Source: Stenogyne calaminthoides | Taxonomy: Eukaryota > Streptophyta > Magnoliopsida > Lamiales > Lamiaceae | Direction of reading: 5' to 3' | NCBI GenBank assembly: GCA_037126765.1 | Contig: JBBCBC010000016.1 | Coordinates: 14,248,728-14,312,727, forward strand | Length of the DNA stretch: 64,000 nucleotides | Part shown: in pieces, positions 59,892 to 64,000 of the stretch | Layout: each line of letters opens with the position of its first letter | How positions within the stretch are numbered: position 1 is the first letter of the stretch | Notes under the pieces: model-generated | Told to the model about the DNA's origin: nothing | The model's input: the letters and a program-made list of their open reading frames with translations, nothing else | Database searches by the model: none | Position numbers and translations under genes: made by a program

Positions 59892-60644
59892 TCATCAAGG
59901 TGAAGGTTTGAATCATTAGGTGGTAGGATCTTCGCCGCCTAGCCTATTTTTTTTTTAATTTTATTATTATTTTTATTATTAATAGAATTTATTTAATATA
60001 ATTATAATAGAAATAAAGGGATATCGTACATTGTACGTGTATTAATCGGTCAAACTCATCAACTAAATCCCATAGACTCATTCAACCAAATTAGTCGGTC
60101 CAATAGATTAACTCATTCAACCAAATGGATTAAGACTCATTCAACTCGTCCAAATCCCTAAATTCTCTCCAGATTCAATAAATCTTCTTCATCGTTCTTG
60201 TTTCTTCTCTACAGATTCAACCAATCTTTTGTGTATTTCTTAATCCTTCTTTCTCCACTGTGGGCGGCAGCAAGCGGCGAGAGCGGGCGGCGCCGCGCGC
60301 GGTCGTTGGTGAGCAAAGACTGCGCGAGAATGTCGGCGAGCGAAGGTGGCGTGAGAGCATCGGCGAGCGAAGGCGGCGCGAGAGCATCGGCGAGCGAAGG
60401 CGACACAGTTTTACTCCTTCTCCTTCTCCCTTTCATTTCATAGTGAGTTCAGCTTTGATGTAAAAAAAACAGATCTGTTTGTAATTTTGTATGGCTTGAT
60501 TTTTTTTAAATCTTTAAATCCACTGCCTACTCGCCGCCTAGACGGCGCCTGGGCCGCCTAGGCGGCGATTAATTTCGGAAACGACTTAAGGTGCCGATTT
60601 GGACGAAATCGAGGTGGCAGCCTAAGCCGATTTTTACATCATTG
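59892..60644. mobile_element. 753-bp insertion of unknown class in LTR C
   Basis: It interrupts LTR text at GTGTATTG / ATTGACATACATT, with at most a 4-bp ATTG duplication. Near the left end CGCCGCCTAG (59931) is inverted near the right end as CCTAGGCGGCG (60559-60570). In between are a pyrimidine-rich leader-like stretch and three 27-bp repeats of TCGGCGAGCGAAGG (60333, 60360, 60387). No long ORF. Class unresolved (non-autonomous DNA element or retroposed transcript). Confidence 0.6.
60333..60413. repeat. Three 27-bp tandem units
   Basis: Each unit starts TCGGCGAGCGAAGG and differs by one to three bases. In one frame they would read as an Ala-Ser-Glu-Gly repeat, but the frame is short. Confidence 0.85.
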
Positions 60645-60704
60645 ATTGACATACATTAATATTATGTAAACTATAATATTAAGTCAAACTGATCATCGAG
60701 TATT
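60645..60704 (-). repeat. LTR C, second piece
   Basis: It resumes the LTR text (ACATTAATATTATGTAAACT, CATCGAGTATT) and ends with GTATT (60700-60704), the left target duplication of the solo LTR. Confidence 0.85.
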
Positions 60705-62228
60705 TGCTGGGGAATTATTTGCACGGATCTATTCGGGATGAATATTTAAATACAAATTTAATTCTAACAATCATCCTATATTTATAGATGGGGTGGTGGA
60801 CGATTTTTTAGGGAAGAAAACAATGTGGGAAAATCTTTTCTTGATCTCCAAGAAATCTTGAATATATCTCCTATATTCTTTTTCTCATAATTAAAATATT
60901 TCACAAAAAACCCACCTCATCATGTTATGGAGATTTTCGAAAATTTAGGGACAAGATTCCAAGATTTTGATCTTCTTGAATTTATGAGATATACTTGTAC
61001 TCAAAGAAATACATATCTTCTATAATATCTTTTCAAGAAAATCAAGAAAATTTTTATTTCCCTTAATTATCAAAAATTTTGAAAATATCAAATATGAATA
61101 ATCAAGTGGGAGATTTCTTGAATTTAATGAGATAATCTTGTATTCTAAGAATATATATCTTTATTCCATAACAAAATTCAAAGAAAATCTTTCTCCAATT
61201 TTTATCCATAATTTTCGAAAAACAAGGAAAAATAGGCAACAAGATTTATTTTATTTTTAAACACCTTTTTCAGTTATTGGACTTTATGTTGAGCTACTTA
61301 GAGGGCCTTTATGAGAATTAAGATTGGACCTTCCAATGGATCTTGAATTATCAATATTGAGCCACAATATTATTTAAGCCCATAAATATTAATTAATCTT
61401 ACTACATAATTAATATTGCACTATTCATCTTAACTCATATTACAGTCAATATGGCTCCCGGTTATTATTTCCCGTGTTTAAGATTATCTAGCCCATTAAT
61501 TAATTCAAGCCACTGAAATAGTTTTCCATTAATTAATATCTTTTGTCCTTGGTTAAGGAACGATTCAACATTATTATCCATACAGGAAACTAGTTCCACT
61601 TGCAAGATTTGGTATGATAAAGCTTATGAACCTCCCAAGGGGGCAAATCGAACAAGCGTACTTGCACACGATTCTCTGTATTAAATCTTAGCAATCGCAT
61701 GTGACCAATAATATTGCCCAAGATATAAAGTATTGAATCTCGTTGATTCTCTACCCGTGATAAGTCAAAACAATAGTTACCAATCACACGTGATCCTATT
61801 TAAGGAACGAAGATTAAGAAATAACGAACCACTGAAGTCTAATTCTTCCTTGTTCAGTTCTGAAGAATTTGTCCTCCTGTAGGTCCTATTCAGTGCATCA
61901 GTCATGCACTAGTGTAATCTCTTGGTCAAGACAAGTCAATCTGAGCCTTACACTTCAACCTTTCACGATTGATTGTTCATTTCCATCTAGGTCGTGAATG
62001 GTGTAATTTTGGTTACAAGAGACTGTTAATTTAATCTTCTGTGATCTGGTATCACTAAATTAACTACAATGTAACACGTACTATTTATTGAACAGTTATG
62101 CAGTAAATATATGTAACATTCGATGATATTTAAAGCATCAGTGATAAACAATTTATTTCAGTAAATAAGTCAGAAATTCAGTTTTGATTATACAAAGTAA
62201 AAGCATATTTTCCAGTATAATCCCAACA
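60705..62228 (-). mobile_element. Solo LTR with 5-bp target duplication
   Basis: It starts TGCTGGGG, ends CCCAACA and is flanked by GTATT (60700-60704, 62229-62233). It matches 250-1707 at high but incomplete similarity. There is no internal region, primer site or polypurine tract, as expected after LTR-LTR recombination. Its left ~60 bp differ from the related copy at the window start, which is longer there. Confidence 0.88.
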
Positions 62229-62275
62229 GTATTATATCCTTACAATAGATTGTCTCTAGGACACTAACACTAACA
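62229..62275 (-). repeat. LTR C, last piece
   Basis: The end of the LTR (GATTGTCTCTAGGACACTAA, then CACTAACA), followed by ATTCG, the right target duplication of the nested block. Confidence 0.88.
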
Positions 62276-62280
62276 ATTCG

Positions 62281-62756
62281 GATGCTGATTGGGCTCGTTG
62301 TTTGGATACGCGTCGTTCAACATATAGGTACTCTACTTTGTTGGTCCTAATCTGATTTTTTGGAGTGCGAAGAAACAACCCACAGTAGCCCGTTCCAGTT
62401 GCGAGTCTAAATATCGTGCGATGGCAAATGCTGCTACTGAGGTCATCTTGGTCACAAATCTTATTAGTGACCTTCGTGCTTTGCCTTCCTTGCCGCCTGT
62501 CTTGCTTTGTGACAATAAAAGTGTAATTTTTTTAAGCCAGAATCCTGTTGCTCACAAACGGGCGAAACACATCGACATCGACTATCATTTCGTTCGTGAA
62601 CTTGTGTCCAGTGGAAAGATCTCTACTCATTTCATTCCTTCTTCTCTTCAGTTGGCGGACATTTTCACTAAGAGTCTTCCTCGTCCGCTCTTTGAATTTT
62701 TCCGTTCTAAGCTCTGTGTTGGTCCCCATCGGCATCGCTTTAGAGGGGTTTGTTAA
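62281..62756 (+). pseudogene. pol: pol of the short-LTR Copia element, 3' portion (RNase H)
   Basis: It continues the frame broken at 49929: DADWARCLDTRRST, then a degraded stretch with stops near 62350-62400. From 62421 it reads MANAATEVILVTNLISDLRA, LLCDNKSVIFLSQNPVAHKR, HIDIDYHFVREL and LADIFTKSLP. Catalytic Asp residues of Copia RNase H are present. The stop codon TAA (62754-62756) lies inside the first six bases of the 3' LTR. Confidence 0.88.
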
Positions 62757-62916
62757 GGTTAAAAAAGAGAATATTCTAGATGATTAGTGAATATTACTTG
62801 TAGATCAATTAATTCCCTGTAATTGGTACTTACCATATATACTTGCACATATTGTAATTATTTATAGAGAGCAATAATATGAGATCCCCCAATTGAGGTG
62901 ATTACAATTATTCACA
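62751..62916 (+). repeat. 3' LTR, short-LTR Copia element
   Basis: Partner of 46022-46188, preceded by a purine-rich AGAGGGG (62742-62748) that is also pol coding sequence. Followed by CACCT (62917-62921). Confidence 0.92.
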
Positions 62917-63300
62917 CACCTCAAATTTTTTTTATCATCTTTCCTTTTATTTAATTTTTTTAGTAATAAAATATTAGCCCAAGAAATATATACATTTGTA
63001 TGTATATTAAATTGTATATTTTTAGCCATTTTTGCACACTCGTTAAAAAAACATGAACACCCGTAAAAAATTCTACACACCACAATTTTTTTTAATCATC
63101 CGTCATTTTATTTAAAAATTCTGCATAGCCGTAAAATTTTTTTTACACTCGTAAAAAATTCTGCACACCCTAAATTTGTTTTATCATCTGTCCTTTTATT
63201 TAATTAATTTTTTTAAGTAATAAAATATTACACATTTGTATATATATTAAATTGTATATTCTTAACCATTTTTCAAAAAAATACACCATCTATAAAAATT
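62917..63300. repeat. Imperfect AT-rich tandem repeat flanking the Copia element
   Basis: Units built from TTTTATCATCTGTCCTTTTATTTAATT-like text plus TAAAAAATTCTGCACACC occur near 62925, 63080 and 63170. A related unit at 45890-46016 borders the other side. The element therefore inserted into a pre-existing repeat. (Motif described in pieces; the units are not identical.). Confidence 0.6.
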
Positions 63301-64000
63301 AACTAAAATAAACCAGATACAAAATTAAATCAATAAAATCAGAAAAAAATATCTTCATAATCCCTTCATGTCCATTATCCTCCAGGTCATTAACATCTCC
63401 AACAACTTTAAAAACCAATAAGGATGCAAGCTAGAAGCAATTGGGAATGCTAAAACATACCAATTTGCATGTCAACATGCCTCCAAGAACAGAACTGTAC
63501 GGAATATAAGGACCGGCTAATACATAATTTATGAATTTGAGAATATGTTTTCAGGAGAGTTATGATTCGCTAGAGGTAATTTATGCACATAAGTAATTTT
63601 CGAGGTTTACTATCGATCTTAAATTCTGCACACAAGGTCCATTACACAAAATAAATTAGGAAAGAAAGACTCACTCTTGAACCCATTTTCGAAGTGCGAA
63701 TCTGAGCGGAGCCTCAAAAGGGGGAAATTTTGTTATGCGATTTGTATTGCAATCAATAGGCTGGCGATTTCAGATTCAATGTGTATGGGTGTCCTGGGTT
63801 CTCGGCGAGTAGCAGAGTCGTTGAGTATGTGGGTGCAAAGATTATACGAATGAAACTAGGTTATTAAAATGAATGAATGAGTAACTTTGTTCAAAAAAAA
63901 ACTACTGGGATTCTATTCTATAGGAATATGTGTAATAACAAGTAACAGAAGAATTGTCTATTTAATCAATCGAAATCCATATTAAAAACATAAAAATTAT
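63301..64000. other. Low-copy-looking sequence with a possible minus-strand first exon
   Basis: It is less repetitive than the rest. On the minus strand an ATG at 63686-63684 is followed by a donor at 63674 (CAAGA|GTGAGTC). An acceptor-donor pair frames 63494-63461 (CCGTACAG before, GTATGTTT after). Joined, these stay open for only 15 codons, so this is a hint of a host gene, not a call. Confidence 0.25.

Larger units (their letters stand above)
49930..62275 (-). mobile_element. Nested minus-strand Ty1/Copia block with three LTRs
   Basis: It is flanked by an exact ATTCG duplication (49925-49929, 62276-62280) within the RNase H frame of the host element. The order on the plus strand is LTR A (49930-51502), internal region (51503-57349), LTR B (57350-58922), a 258-bp internal fragment (58923-59180) identical in origin to the sequence next to LTR A, then LTR C in pieces (59181-62275). 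LTR C is interrupted by a 753-bp insertion and a solo LTR. Internal ORFs are on the minus strand. It is the same family as 36277-42452. Confidence 0.9.
46022..62916 (+). mobile_element. Short-LTR Ty1/Copia element split by a nested insertion
   Basis: LTRs of 167 and 166 bp (46022-46188, 62751-62916) begin TGTTAAGG and end CA. An exact 5-bp duplication CACCT flanks the whole (46017-46021, 62917-62921). The order is gag, protease, integrase, RT and RNase H; RNase H is broken at 49929 and resumes at 62281. Short LTRs and a single compact gag-pol are typical of the Ale/Retrofit lineage. Without the nested 12.3-kb block, the element would be about 4.5 kb. Confidence 0.93.

Noticed and set aside
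1..64000. A bacterial-type defence, CRISPR or operon system
   Set aside because: The whole window is eukaryotic repeat DNA: Copia and LINE polyproteins, SINEs and MITEs. I saw no direct-repeat array or prokaryotic gene cluster.

Overview
The window reads as repeat-rich nuclear DNA of a eudicot plant. Almost everything recognisable is retrotransposon: three Ty1/Copia families, LINEs of the plant L1 (RTE/L1 zf-RVT) type, solo or partial long LTRs, short SINE-like elements and small terminal-inverted-repeat (TIR) elements, separated by AT-rich sequence. No intact host gene, rRNA, tRNA or CRISPR array is visible. An extra ORF in the largest Copia element resembles proteins I recall from Lamiales (Gesneriaceae) annotations, which makes Lamiales a tentative guess only.

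Layout. 1-8339: a long LTR fragment cut off by the window edge (1-1707) sits in a LINE reverse-transcriptase (RT) relic (1708-2600). That relic ends in a ~42-bp tandem repeat, followed by two SINE-like elements, an RNase H relic and two TIR elements with TTA target duplications. 8340-21488: a complete 13.1-kb Sirevirus-like Copia element with 1.4-kb LTRs and a 5-bp target-site duplication (TACAG). It carries gag, a broken pol and a 3.2-kb additional ORF behind its own promoter-like segment and candidate leader intron. 21489-29870: a LINE on the minus strand (22050-24186), a 916-bp TIR element and a LINE on the plus strand (26890-29870) in which the RT has been deleted, joining endonuclease to RNase H. 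29880-36270: AT-rich sequence with three copies of one short TIR family.

36277-44070: a minus-strand Copia element missing sequence at both LTR junctions, followed by a LINE C-terminal half on the plus strand. 46022-62916: a short-LTR Copia element (TSD CACCT) split inside its RNase H by a minus-strand Copia block (49930-62275, TSD ATTCG). That block holds three LTRs, and its third LTR was later hit by a 753-bp insertion and a solo LTR (60705-62228, TSD GTATT). 62917-64000: tandem AT-rich repeat, then low-copy-looking sequence with a speculative first exon.

All coding regions carry stops and frameshifts. No element here looks autonomous. The order of insertion can be read directly from the nested target-site duplications.
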